Assembly (NCBI GenBank): GCA_964506505.1
Contig: CAZDKY010000007.1
Coordinates: 16,036-80,035 of the forward strand
Direction of reading: 5' to 3'
Source of the DNA: M55B129 sp964506505
Lineage (GTDB): Bacteria; Bacillota; Dethiobacteria; DTU022
Length of the DNA: 64,000 nucleotides
The notes under the pieces are model-generated. The model was not told the origin of the DNA. It saw only the letters and a list, made by a program, of their open reading frames with translations, and did no database searches. The position numbers and the translations under genes are program-made. Shown in pieces: positions 52,238-61,311 of the stretch. The first letter of the stretch is position 1. The number at the start of each line of letters is the position of its first letter.

Positions 52238-53113
52238 GTGAACCGGATAATTTTTATGAATGGCCGGTTGGTTCCGGAGAAGGAAGCGGTAGTATCTGTT
52301 TTTGATCATGGTTATCTTTATGGTGACGGTGTTTTTGAAGGTATCAGAGCTTATAACGGCAGGGTCTTTCGATTAGAGGAACATACCAGCAGGCTCTTTG
52401 ATTCAGCAAAATCGATCATGTTGAATATCCCCTACAGCGTGCAGGAGATGAACAGGGCTATTATTGATACAGTCAAGGCGAACAAGTTGCAGGATGCATA
52501 CATAAGAGTGGTAGTTTCAAGGGGAAAAGGCGATCTAGGTCTTGACCCGAGGAAATGCAAAGAAGCGCAAGTGGTGATCATTGCCGATAAAATAGCGCTT
52601 TACCCTGAAGAGCTTTATGAAAAAGGACTTAATGTAGTGACAGTAGCCACCCGCCGAAATATGGCGGATGCTCTCGATCCCAAAATCAAGTCTCTTAATT
52701 ATTTGAATAATATCCTGGCCAAAATTGAAGCTAACCGGGCCGGGGTCCTGGAGGCGCTGATGATCAGCGGGCAGGGATATATTTGCGAAGGGACGGGAGA
52801 CAACATCTTTATCCATCGCAAAGGGAAACTGATTACTCCGCCACCTTATCTTGGAATCCTTGAGGGAGTGACAAGGGCGGTTATTTTAGAAATTGCCGAG
52901 GAAGAAAATATTCCTTTCCAGGAAGCACCTTTTACGAGACACGATCTTTATACTGCCGACGAATGTTTCTTAAGCGGTACTGCCGCAGAACTGATCCCGG
53001 TTATTGAGGCTGACATGCGGGTTATCGGTACCGGCGAACCGGGTCCGGTAACCGGGCGTCTGATAAAAAGGTTTCGGGAACGCACCAGCAGCGAAGGAAC
53101 GCCTGTCGCTTAA
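52238..53113 (+). CDS. ilvE: Branched-chain amino acid aminotransferase
   Basis: PLP (fold type IV) enzyme that makes and breaks valine, leucine and isoleucine. The 291-residue product has VFDHGYLYGDGVFEGIRAYNG near the N-terminus, the PLP-lysine segment SLNYLNNILAKIEA and SGTAAELIPV. I start at the GTG 52238, where related proteins begin (N-R-I-I-F-M-N-G); GGAGGAGAG lies about 12 nt upstream. The frame stays open into the T-box but has no role there. It is the first gene after the leader. Confidence 0.95.
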   Translation: MNRIIFMNGRLVPEKEAVVSVFDHGYLYGDGVFEGIRAYNGRVFRLEEHTSRLFDSAKSIMLNIPYSVQEMNRAIIDTVKANKLQDAYIRVVVSRGKGDLGLDPRKCKEAQVVIIADKIALYPEELYEKGLNVVTVATRRNMADALDPKIKSLNYLNNILAKIEANRAGVLEALMISGQGYICEGTGDNIFIHRKGKLITPPPYLGILEGVTRAVILEIAEEENIPFQEAPFTRHDLYTADECFLSGTAAELIPVIEADMRVIGTGEPGPVTGRLIKRFRERTSSEGTPVA

Positions 53114-53223
53114 TTAACGGGTTATTCTTTTTAGCTGACCATTGTAATGAAGCCAATTTTCAAGACAGACAGGATCATGGACAGTTAATAAATAAGCGGA
53201 ATGAACCTGAAGGAGGTTTTATT

Positions 53224-54909
53224 ATGCGCAGTCATAAAGCAACCCGCGGTGCCGACCGAGCACCTCACCGTTCCCTGTTTTTGGCGGCAGGTTTTCACCC
53301 TGCTGAACTGGAGCGGCCCCTGGTGGGGGTGGCCAGTTCAGCTAATGACATTGTGCCGGGTCATGTTCACCTGGAGAAAATAGCCGAAGCGGTCAAGGCG
53401 GGGGTGAGAATGGGCGGCGGAACGCCAATTGAATTTACGACCATTGGTGTTTGTGACGGTATTGCCATGAATCATGCCGGCATGCATTACTCCCTGGCCA
53501 GTCGGGAACTGATTGCCGACAGCATTGAAGTGATGGTTGAAGCACACTGTTTTGATGCCCTGGTCCTGGTAACAAATTGCGATAAGATTACACCGGGGAT
53601 GATGATAGCCGCGGCCAGGCTGAAGCTGCCCACAATAATGATCAGCGGAGGGCCGATGCTTGCCGGAGAAATTGACGGTAAAAAGATAGATTTAAGCAGT
53701 GTATTTGAAGCAGTTGGTTCTTTTCATGCCGGACGTATGACCGAAGATGATCTGGAACATATTGCTAATAATGCCTGTCCCGGTTGCGGTTCCTGTGCCG
53801 GTATGTTTACAGCCAACTCCATGAACTGCATGGCGGAAGCGCTGGGATTGGCCCTGCCCGGCAACGGGACAATACCGGCAATCAGCGCCAAACGTTTGCA
53901 CCTGGCCAAAGAAGCCGGCATGCGGATCATGAAGTTGCTTGAGAAAAATATCAAAGCTTCAGATATTCTCGTCCCTGATGCTTTTGAAAATGCCCTGGCA
54001 GTCGACATGGCTCTGGGTTGTTCAACCAATACATTGCTTCATTTGACGGCACTGGCCTACGAATGCGGACTGAAAATAGATTTCAATCGCGTCAATGAGA
54101 TCAGCAGGCAAACACCGCAGCTTTGCCTTCTCAGCCCCGCCGGTCAGAACAGGATTGAAGATTTGGACCGAGCCGGCGGAATTAAGGCTGTGATGAAAGA
54201 ACTGCTGCAGGTCGACCTGCTGAAAAAAGAACTCATTACCGTGACCGGTAAAACTGTTGCCGAGAATTTGGCAGCTGTAGACGGAGCAGACGGTAAGGTC
54301 ATCAGACCTATCGACAATCCCTATCGGACGGAAGGAGGCCTGGCGGTTCTCTTTGGCACATTATCTCCGGACGGCTCTGTGGTCAAGCAGGGAGCGGTTG
54401 CCGCTTCAATGCAGCGTTTTGAAGGAAAAGCGCGTGTATTTGACAGTGAGGAAAGCGTCAGTGCGGCGATTAACCGGGGCGAAATAACCGAGGGCAGCGT
54501 GGTGGTAATTCGTTATGAGGGGCCCTGTGGTGGACCGGGTATGAGAGAGATGCTCTCACCAACTGCTGCGCTGGCTGGAATGGGTCTGGACGAGAAAGTA
54601 GCCCTGATTACCGATGGACGTTTTTCAGGTGCGACAAGAGGTGCCTCGATTGGTCATGTTTCACCGGAAGCTGCTGCTGGTGGACCCATCGCTCTGGTTA
54701 AAGACGGCGATCTGATATCTATAGATCTTCCGAAGAGACGGCTTGACTTGAAGGTCCCCGAAGAAGAACTGCAGCGAAGGCTGGCTTCCTGGAAACGGCC
54801 TGAACCGAAAATCAACCATGGTTATCTGAAAAGGTATGCCAGTCAGGTTTCATCCGCCAGCAGCGGGGCAGTATTCTATGCCGACAATGGCGAGGGGAAT
54901 GATCAGTAA
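53224..54909 (+). CDS. ilvD: Dihydroxy-acid dehydratase
   Basis: Iron-sulfur lyase giving the 2-keto acids of valine and isoleucine. The 561-residue product has the cluster cysteines in VTNCDKITPG (about 120) and NACPGCGSCAGMFTANSMNC (about 190), and the C-terminal DGRFSGATRGASIGHVSPEAA. The ATG at 53224 has AAGGAGG 7 nt upstream. The 110-bp gap to ilvE shows no second T-box. Its stop overlaps the ilvB start by 1 bp. Confidence 0.97.
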   Translation: MRSHKATRGADRAPHRSLFLAAGFHPAELERPLVGVASSANDIVPGHVHLEKIAEAVKAGVRMGGGTPIEFTTIGVCDGIAMNHAGMHYSLASRELIADSIEVMVEAHCFDALVLVTNCDKITPGMMIAAARLKLPTIMISGGPMLAGEIDGKKIDLSSVFEAVGSFHAGRMTEDDLEHIANNACPGCGSCAGMFTANSMNCMAEALGLALPGNGTIPAISAKRLHLAKEAGMRIMKLLEKNIKASDILVPDAFENALAVDMALGCSTNTLLHLTALAYECGLKIDFNRVNEISRQTPQLCLLSPAGQNRIEDLDRAGGIKAVMKELLQVDLLKKELITVTGKTVAENLAAVDGADGKVIRPIDNPYRTEGGLAVLFGTLSPDGSVVKQGAVAASMQRFEGKARVFDSEESVSAAINRGEITEGSVVVIRYEGPCGGPGMREMLSPTAALAGMGLDEKVALITDGRFSGATRGASIGHVSPEAAAGGPIALVKDGDLISIDLPKRRLDLKVPEEELQRRLASWKRPEPKINHGYLKRYASQVSSASSGAVFYADNGEGNDQ

Positions 54910-56606
54910 TGAAGAGGAAAAAAATGATTAAGGGCTCGCAGATGATCCTGTCAGCTCTGGAAAAGGAAGGGGTCAAAGTTATTTTCGGTTTCCCCGGAGG
55001 CGCGGTCCTGCCGCTTTATGATCAACTCTATGATGCGCCATTTAATCACATCCTGACCAGGCACGAACAGGCCGCCGTCCATGCTGCCGACAGTTATGCC
55101 CGCGTAACAGGCAAGCCGGGGGTGGTCTTTGCCACATCTGGTCCCGGGGCGACGAACCTGGTGACGGGGATTACCAATGCCTACATGGATTCTGTACCAC
55201 TTGTTTTGATAACCGGTCAGGTTGTAAGAAGCCTTATCGGGACCGATGCCTTCCAGGAAGCGGATATTACCGGTATTACCATGCCCATCACCAAGCACAA
55301 TTACCTGGTCAAATCAATAGAAGAACTGCCCACAGTAATGTCCGAAGCTTTTTACATAGCTTCCACGGGCAGGAAAGGTCCTGTTTTAATCGACGTGCCG
55401 AAGGATATATTTGATCTTGAAGGGCCCTTTCAATATGAGCAGAAATGCCATATCCAAGGCTACAACCCAACATATAAGGGTCATATCGGTCAGATTAACC
55501 GGGCGGTTAAAGCAATTCGGGACGCCAAAAAACCGGTCATTTTCGGTGGAGGGGGGTTAATTCGGGCCGGGGCTTCTTCAGTCCTGGCAGAACTTGCTGA
55601 AAAAGCCCGGATCCCGGTGATTTTGTCACTGATGGGCCTCGGTGCTTATCCCGGAGACGGTGAGTTATTTCTCGGCATGCCAGGAATGCACGGTTGCGTA
55701 ACGGCCAATTATGCTCTGACGGAAGCTGATTTAATAATTGGTGCCGGGGTGCGTTTTGACGACCGGGTTACAGGCAAGCTGGATACCTTTGCCCGGCAGG
55801 CTAAAATTATTCATATTGACATCGATCCCGCGGAAATCGGGAAAAATGTAATGATCGACGTGCCCATCGTTGGCGATGTGCGGCTGATCCTGGAAGAGTT
55901 GATGCAGAGGTTAAAGCCCGGTAATACTGTAAAATGGTTAAAACAGATTAAAACGTGGCAGGATCAGTACCCCATGCCCATGGGTAGGGAAGACAAAGTG
56001 GGGAAACTTAGACCCCAGTATGTAATCCGGGAACTGAACCGGCTCAGTGATGAAAACACCATTGTTGTTACTGATGTGGGGCAGCACCAGATGTGGACTG
56101 CTCAGCATTTCGTGATCCGCAAACCCAACACGTTTATCACTTCCGGAGGATTGGGGACGATGGGTTTTGGCTTTCCCGCTGCTATTGGGGCCAAGTTTGC
56201 CGCTCCAGATTCACGGGTAATCTGTATAACCGGCGATGGTGGCTTCCAGATGAATATTCAGGAGCTGGCCACGGTGGTCAAAAACCAGGTTGATTTGACT
56301 ATTGCCCTGATCAATAATAGCTATCTGGGCATGGTCCGCCAGTGGCAGGAAATGTTTTATGACCGTCGTTATTCCCATACCGGCCTGCAGGACAGCCCCG
56401 ATTTTGTTAATGTCGCCGAGGCTTTTGGCGCCAGGGCACTGCGTGCAAGCACTGAAGATGAGGCCACAGAGGTGATAAAGCAGGCCTTTGCCATGAAGGG
56501 CCCTGTTTTAATCGACTTCGTTGTTGAAAAGGAAGAAAATGTCTATCCCATGGTAGCTCCAAACCGGGCGATCAATGATATCATTACCGGGGGTGATGAA
56601 CAGTGA
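54909..56606 (+). CDS. ilvB: Acetolactate synthase, large (catalytic) subunit
   Basis: Thiamine-diphosphate enzyme that makes acetolactate or acetohydroxybutyrate. The 565-residue product has the catalytic glutamate region LTRHEQAAVHAADSYARVTGKPG, ATSGPGATNLVTGI, the FAD-binding central domain and the ThDP motif GDGGFQMNIQEL...INN. It starts in the TAATG overlap with ilvD and ends in the GTGA overlap with ilvN, so ilvD, ilvB and ilvN are coupled. It is the biosynthetic (FAD-type) class rather than the catabolic AlsS, judged by its ilvN partner. Confidence 0.97.
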   Translation: MKRKKMIKGSQMILSALEKEGVKVIFGFPGGAVLPLYDQLYDAPFNHILTRHEQAAVHAADSYARVTGKPGVVFATSGPGATNLVTGITNAYMDSVPLVLITGQVVRSLIGTDAFQEADITGITMPITKHNYLVKSIEELPTVMSEAFYIASTGRKGPVLIDVPKDIFDLEGPFQYEQKCHIQGYNPTYKGHIGQINRAVKAIRDAKKPVIFGGGGLIRAGASSVLAELAEKARIPVILSLMGLGAYPGDGELFLGMPGMHGCVTANYALTEADLIIGAGVRFDDRVTGKLDTFARQAKIIHIDIDPAEIGKNVMIDVPIVGDVRLILEELMQRLKPGNTVKWLKQIKTWQDQYPMPMGREDKVGKLRPQYVIRELNRLSDENTIVVTDVGQHQMWTAQHFVIRKPNTFITSGGLGTMGFGFPAAIGAKFAAPDSRVICITGDGGFQMNIQELATVVKNQVDLTIALINNSYLGMVRQWQEMFYDRRYSHTGLQDSPDFVNVAEAFGARALRASTEDEATEVIKQAFAMKGPVLIDFVVEKEENVYPMVAPNRAINDIITGGDEQ

Positions 56607-57097
56607 AACATGTACTGGCAATTATTGTAGAGAACAAGCCGGGAGTTTTGACCCGTGTTTCCGGCCTCTTCAGCCGCCGTGGGTTCAATATCGAGAATAT
56701 CGCGGTCGGTGAAACGGTTACTCCCGGGATTTCACGTATGACCGTAACCGTCGAAGGCAATGAAAGGACCATTGAACAGGTTGTCAAGCAGCTCCATAAA
56801 CTGATCAATGTTATCAAGGTGAGCAACCTGGCCAGTGAGCCGACGGTCATGCGTGAGCTCATGTTGATAAAGGTGAGGGCTGAAACGGGCAACCGCAGCG
56901 ACATTCAGCAGATCGTTGAAACATTTCGCGGAAAAGTAGTTGATGTTTCTCCTGATTCAATGATCATCGAAGTAACAGGCAATGATGAAAAACTGGAAGC
57001 GATCAAACTGCTCCTTCAGCATTTCGGGATCAAGGAAATTGTCCGTACCGGCAAAGTAGCCCTGCTGCGCGGTTCTAAAGTAACCCGGGAAAGCTAA
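56603..57097 (+). CDS. ilvN: Acetolactate synthase, small (regulatory) subunit
   Basis: Regulatory partner of IlvB that carries the valine feedback site. The 164-residue product has an N-terminal ACT domain (VLAIIVENKPGVLTRVSGLFSRRGFNI-like, residues 3-75) with the usual GVLTRVSGLFSRRGFNIENI pattern, and a second ACT-like half. The start is GTG at 56603, overlapping the ilvB stop by 4 bp. The valine feedback on the enzyme complements the T-box control inferred upstream. Confidence 0.96.
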   Translation: MKHVLAIIVENKPGVLTRVSGLFSRRGFNIENIAVGETVTPGISRMTVTVEGNERTIEQVVKQLHKLINVIKVSNLASEPTVMRELMLIKVRAETGNRSDIQQIVETFRGKVVDVSPDSMIIEVTGNDEKLEAIKLLLQHFGIKEIVRTGKVALLRGSKVTRES

Positions 57098-57147
57098 TTT
57101 CAGGAGTGGTGAATTGAACTGCAAGAACCTAACAGGGGGGACATACT

Positions 57148-58431
57148 ATGGATAAAAAACATCCATTCACCGGATCTACCATGGTGGAAAAGATTCTGGC
57201 TGCCAGAGCAGGTCAGGAGAAAGTCAAACCAGGCGAGCTGGTCAATGTGACAGTTGATCTGGCACTTGGCAATGATGTAACGGCACCCGTAGCGATCAAG
57301 GAATTCAGCCGTTTTGCATTAGATCAAGTTTTTGACCCCGACAAGATTGTCCTGGTGCCGGACCACTTTACCCCGAATAAAGACATAGCTTCAGCTGAGC
57401 AGGCGATGGTTGTCCGTCGTTTTGCCGAAAAATACAGCATTAAAAATTATTTTGAAATAGGGAGAATGGGCATCGAACACGCTTTACTGCCCGAACAGGG
57501 GCTGGTATGGCCCGGTGCGGTGATTATCGGGGCTGATTCCCATACCTGCACTTATGGGGCTCTCGGAGCATTTGCCACTGGTGTCGGCAGTACCGATCTG
57601 GCGGCGGCAATGGCTACTGGTGAAGCATGGTTCAAAGTGCCACCAACGTTGCAGTTTATCTTCAGTGGTACTCTGCCCGAATGGGTTAGCGGAAAAGACC
57701 TGATCCTTCATACAATTGGGCAAATTGGTGTTGACGGGGCTCGCTACAAGGCAATGGAATTTACCGGACCGGTGATTGACAATCTATCTATAGACGGACG
57801 CCTGACTATGTGCAACATGGCTATCGAGGCGGGCGGCAAATGTGGTTATGTCCAGCCCGACGAGATTACTTTTCAGTACCTGGAAGGAAGGGTAACAAAA
57901 TTATATCAGTCAGTCTACAGCGACAGTGATGTCGAATACGAAAAAGTATTTCACTTTGATATCAGCAATCTTGAGCCGCAGATAGCTTTTCCTCCGTCAC
58001 CTGACAATGTGCGGCCTGTTTCCGAAGCAGGCAATATCAAGATCGACCAGGTGGTGATCGGTTCATGCACCAACGGAAGGATCGAAGATCTTCGCATAGC
58101 AGCCCGGATCTTGAAAAATAAAAAGGTTCATCCCCGGGTCAGGTTGATCGTGTTTCCGGCAACCCAGCACATTTACCGGCAGGCCATTGAAGAAGGCTTG
58201 ATCAGCATTTTTGTTGAAGCGGAAGCGGCAATCAGCACACCAACATGCGGACCCTGTCTCGGCGGACACATGGGGATCCTGGCCCGAGGGGAAAAAGCGC
58301 TTTCAACAACCAACCGCAACTTCGTCGGGCGGATGGGTCACCCGGAAAGCGAGGTTTATCTTTGCAGCCCGGCGGTGGCTGCCGCATCGGCAGTAGTAGG
58401 CAGAATCGTGCACCCCAAGGAGGTTGTCTGA
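57148..58431 (+). CDS. leuC: 3-isopropylmalate dehydratase, large subunit (LeuC/HACN class)
   Basis: Aconitase-family [4Fe-4S] hydro-lyase that isomerises 2- to 3-isopropylmalate. The 427-residue product has GADSHTCTYGALGAFATGVGSTD, the first cluster cysteine in GSCTNGRIEDL and the pair in PTCGPCLGGHMG. Its length and separate small subunit fit the shorter type shared by archaea and Clostridia, whose members can also act on homocitrate or citramalate, so the substrate call rests on the neighbouring leucine/valine genes. The ATG at 57148 has AGGGGGG 7 nt upstream. Confidence 0.9.
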   Translation: MDKKHPFTGSTMVEKILAARAGQEKVKPGELVNVTVDLALGNDVTAPVAIKEFSRFALDQVFDPDKIVLVPDHFTPNKDIASAEQAMVVRRFAEKYSIKNYFEIGRMGIEHALLPEQGLVWPGAVIIGADSHTCTYGALGAFATGVGSTDLAAAMATGEAWFKVPPTLQFIFSGTLPEWVSGKDLILHTIGQIGVDGARYKAMEFTGPVIDNLSIDGRLTMCNMAIEAGGKCGYVQPDEITFQYLEGRVTKLYQSVYSDSDVEYEKVFHFDISNLEPQIAFPPSPDNVRPVSEAGNIKIDQVVIGSCTNGRIEDLRIAARILKNKKVHPRVRLIVFPATQHIYRQAIEEGLISIFVEAEAAISTPTCGPCLGGHMGILARGEKALSTTNRNFVGRMGHPESEVYLCSPAVAAASAVVGRIVHPKEVV

Positions 58432-58928
58432 TGATATTTGAAGGCAAGATCTGGATTTTCGGTGATAACATTGACACCGATGCAATAATCGCTGCCCGTT
58501 ACTTAAATACAAGCGAACCGCAGGAACTGGCTGCGCATTTGATGGAAGATATTCATCCTGAATTCCCCGGCCTTGTGGAACCCGGTGACATTATAGTTGC
58601 CGGTCAAAATTTTGGCTGCGGAAGCTCCAGGGAACATGCTCCCCTGGCGATTAAAGGAGCGGGCATCTCCTGCGTGATCGCCGGCAGCTTTGCCCGTATA
58701 TTTTATCGCAATGCCATCAACATCGGCCTGCCGATATTGGAATGCCCAGACGATTTGTCAATGCTTCAGGAGGGCCGTGAAAAGCTTAAGGTTGATCTTG
58801 ATCGGGGAGAGATAACTGCTACTGGGAGCGGGCAGGTCTACAGAGCTGTTCCCTTTCCGCCATTTATGCAGGAATTAATTGGGTGTGGAGGCTTGATTGA
58901 ATATATCAAATCCCGCCTGCAAAAGTAG
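58431..58928 (+). CDS. leuD: 3-isopropylmalate dehydratase, small subunit
   Basis: Swivel-domain partner of LeuC, 165 residues. It has WIFGDNIDTDAIIAARYL at the N-terminus and the substrate-binding loop FGCGSSREHAP near residue 62, then GSFARIFYRNAINIGLP. The ATG at 58431 overlaps the leuC stop (TGATG) and has AAGGAGG 7 nt upstream. It ends the operon; no leuB follows. Confidence 0.94.
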   Translation: MIFEGKIWIFGDNIDTDAIIAARYLNTSEPQELAAHLMEDIHPEFPGLVEPGDIIVAGQNFGCGSSREHAPLAIKGAGISCVIAGSFARIFYRNAINIGLPILECPDDLSMLQEGREKLKVDLDRGEITATGSGQVYRAVPFPPFMQELIGCGGLIEYIKSRLQK

Positions 58929-59159
58929 CCCACCCGTTCTTGCTGTTTATTCGCGCCAAATTTCCGGGGGAGATATACGTTCTGGCAGATCGAAAAGAAC
59001 CATTTACTATTTGCATTTTTTAAGCAATAATGTTAGGGTGTAACCGGAAGTAATGTGCTTATGTGCAGGTAAATGATCCACCCCCATTATTTTATTTTAT
59101 TGGCATTAATATTTGCTCCGATCAGCGCTGCGATCGGGCGATTTTGAGGAGGCTGCTAT

Positions 59160-61250
59160 ATGAAAAAGTACACCAGCGAAAATATTCGCAATGTTGCTCT
59201 GATCTCCCACGGCGGTGCCGGCAAGACTTCTCTTGCTGAAGCGCTGCTTTTTACATCAGGGGCAATTAACCGCCTGGGAAAAATTGAATCGGGGAATACA
59301 ACTACTGATTATGACCCTGATGAAATTAAAAAGCAGGTAACCATTAATGTCGGCCTTGCCCCACTCGAATGGGATGGAGTTAAAATTAACCTGCTTGATA
59401 CACCGGGCTATTTTGATTTCATCGGAGACGTTCTCGGAGCCTTAAGGGTGGCCGATAGCGTGATTACAGTTGTCTGTGCTGTGTCCGGTGTTGAAGTGGG
59501 AACTGAGAAAGTATGGGGCTATGCCGATGGATTTAATCTGCCCCGCTTTGTGGTAATCAATAAACTGGACCGTGAAAACGCCAATTTTGAAGGCACCCTG
59601 GAACAATTAAGGAATCATTTCGGACTAAATGTGGTTCCTATCCAGATGCCTATTGGTAAAGAAGCCTCATTCAAAGGGGTTGTCGATCTAATTAGCCAAA
59701 ATTCCCTGCTCTTTTCTGAAGAGGGTATGAAAGTTTCCGATGAAGCCATTCCGGCGGAATTGGAAGCTGCGGCCGGTGAGATGCGTGAGCGGCTTATTGA
59801 AGCTGTTGCCGAAGCTGATGATTCCCTGCTTGAAAAGTATCTCGAAGGGGAAGGGCTCAATGATGAAGAGATTTACAGTGGGCTGCGCCAGGGGGTGCTG
59901 GATGGTAAAATTATTCCAGTTCTCTGTGCCGCTGCAACGAAGAATTTTGGCTCGCAGCCTCTTCTGGATATCATTAAACGATTTTTGCCATCCCCTCTCG
60001 ATCAAAAAGAAGTAAAGGGCCATATACCCGGTAACGAGGAGGAAGTGACCAGGAAAACCAGCCCTGACGAACCCCTGTCCGCGTTTGTCTTTAAAACCCT
60101 GGCTGACCCCTACGTCGGCCGGATTAATTACTTTCGTGTCTATTCCGGATCTATCAAGCCGGACAGCCAAATTTATAACTCGACCAAAGAAACAGTGGAA
60201 CGTTTCGGCCAGGTTTTCTCCATGAGAGGTAAAAATCAGCTAAACATGGACGAAATAGTTACAGGAGATATTGCCTGCGTAGCCAAGCTGCAGGAAACAG
60301 CAACCGGAGACACCCTTTGTGACCGCAGCAACCTTATTGTATTCCCGCAGCTCAATTTTCCTGAGCCGGTTATTTCTTTTGCCGTTGAGCCGAAGACAAA
60401 AGGTGACGAAGAAAAAGTGAGCACCGGTCTGAGCAGGTTCCTGGAAGAAGATCCGACTTTCAAGCTGGAAAGACGGGCGGAAACCAAGCAAACAGTCATT
60501 TCCGGCCTGGGTGAACTCCATCTGGATATCATCGTTAGCCGTCTTGCCCAGAAATTTGGGGTTGATGTTGACTTATCTACTCCCAGAATTCCCTACAAAG
60601 AAACTATCCGCAACCAGGCCAAAGTGGAAGGTAAACATAAAAAACAGTCCGGAGGCAGGGGGCAGTATGGCCATGTGTTCCTGGAACTGGAACCGGCTGA
60701 AAGCGGACAGGGCTTGATCTTCGAAGATAAGATTTTCGGTGGAGCGGTACCCCGTCAATATATCCCGGCTGTGGAAAAAGGGGTGCGGGAAGCAATGGAG
60801 GGAGGCGTCGTAGCCGGTTATCCGGTAGTCGATGTGATCGTCAGGCTGGTTGACGGTTCTTATCATACGGTTGACTCTTCTGAAATGGCTTTTAAAATTG
60901 CTGCTTCCCAGGCTTTTCGCAAGGGGATGGAACAGGCCGGGGCTATTTTACTGGAACCGATTGTCGATGTGGAAGTGATTGTCCCGGAATCTTTTATGGG
61001 AGACATCATGGGTGATCTGAACAGTAAAAGGGGCCGCATCCAGGGAATGGAACCGGAAGGTGGTTTGCAAAAGATCCGTGCCCAGGTGCCCATGTCGGAG
61101 ATGTTTAAATATTCTATTGATCTTCGCTCAATGACTCAGGGACGAGGATTCTTTACCATGTCATTTTCTCATTATGAAGAGGTTCCTGCACAGGCTGCCG
61201 ATCAGGTTATCGCCACTGCCAGAGCAGCCAGGGAAGAAGAGTCTTCATAG
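59160..61250 (+). CDS. Elongation factor G-like GTPase (EF-G paralogue)
   Basis: A 696-residue translational GTPase with all five EF-G domains: P-loop SHGGAGKTSLAEALL, LLDTPGYFDF (G3) and NKLDREN (G4). It is not the main EF-G: the switch I region reads ESGNTTTDYDPDEIKKQVTI in place of the usual D-W-M-E-Q-E-Q-E-R-G-I-T-I, a mark of the FusA-like/EF-G2 group with poorly known roles. The GxGRGQYGHV of domain IV is retained. The ATG at 59160 has GAGGAGG close upstream. The 231-bp gap before it holds a small hairpin (59116-59137) but no recognised promoter. Confidence 0.92.
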   Translation: MKKYTSENIRNVALISHGGAGKTSLAEALLFTSGAINRLGKIESGNTTTDYDPDEIKKQVTINVGLAPLEWDGVKINLLDTPGYFDFIGDVLGALRVADSVITVVCAVSGVEVGTEKVWGYADGFNLPRFVVINKLDRENANFEGTLEQLRNHFGLNVVPIQMPIGKEASFKGVVDLISQNSLLFSEEGMKVSDEAIPAELEAAAGEMRERLIEAVAEADDSLLEKYLEGEGLNDEEIYSGLRQGVLDGKIIPVLCAAATKNFGSQPLLDIIKRFLPSPLDQKEVKGHIPGNEEEVTRKTSPDEPLSAFVFKTLADPYVGRINYFRVYSGSIKPDSQIYNSTKETVERFGQVFSMRGKNQLNMDEIVTGDIACVAKLQETATGDTLCDRSNLIVFPQLNFPEPVISFAVEPKTKGDEEKVSTGLSRFLEEDPTFKLERRAETKQTVISGLGELHLDIIVSRLAQKFGVDVDLSTPRIPYKETIRNQAKVEGKHKKQSGGRGQYGHVFLELEPAESGQGLIFEDKIFGGAVPRQYIPAVEKGVREAMEGGVVAGYPVVDVIVRLVDGSYHTVDSSEMAFKIAASQAFRKGMEQAGAILLEPIVDVEVIVPESFMGDIMGDLNSKRGRIQGMEPEGGLQKIRAQVPMSEMFKYSIDLRSMTQGRGFFTMSFSHYEEVPAQAADQVIATARAAREEESS

Positions 61251-61275
61251 AAATAAGAGAAATAAATATTACAAT

Positions 61276-61311
61276 AAACAGGAGGATGCCCTAGCGGGCC
61301 ACCTCCTGTTT
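61276..61311. terminator. Shared hairpin terminator between convergent genes
   Basis: AAACAGGAGG and CCTCCTGTTT form a 10-bp perfect stem, with a further GCCC/GGGC pairing inside. It lies 26 bp past the EF-G stop and overlaps the last codons of the minus-strand ATP-grasp gene. The A-rich left flank gives ATTGTAATATTTATTTC on the minus strand, so it fits that direction best. Confidence 0.6.

Noticed and set aside
59116..59137. Hairpin CCGATC...GATCGG upstream of the EF-G-like gene as a riboswitch
   Set aside because: It is a single short stem with no conserved motif of a known riboswitch and no terminator.
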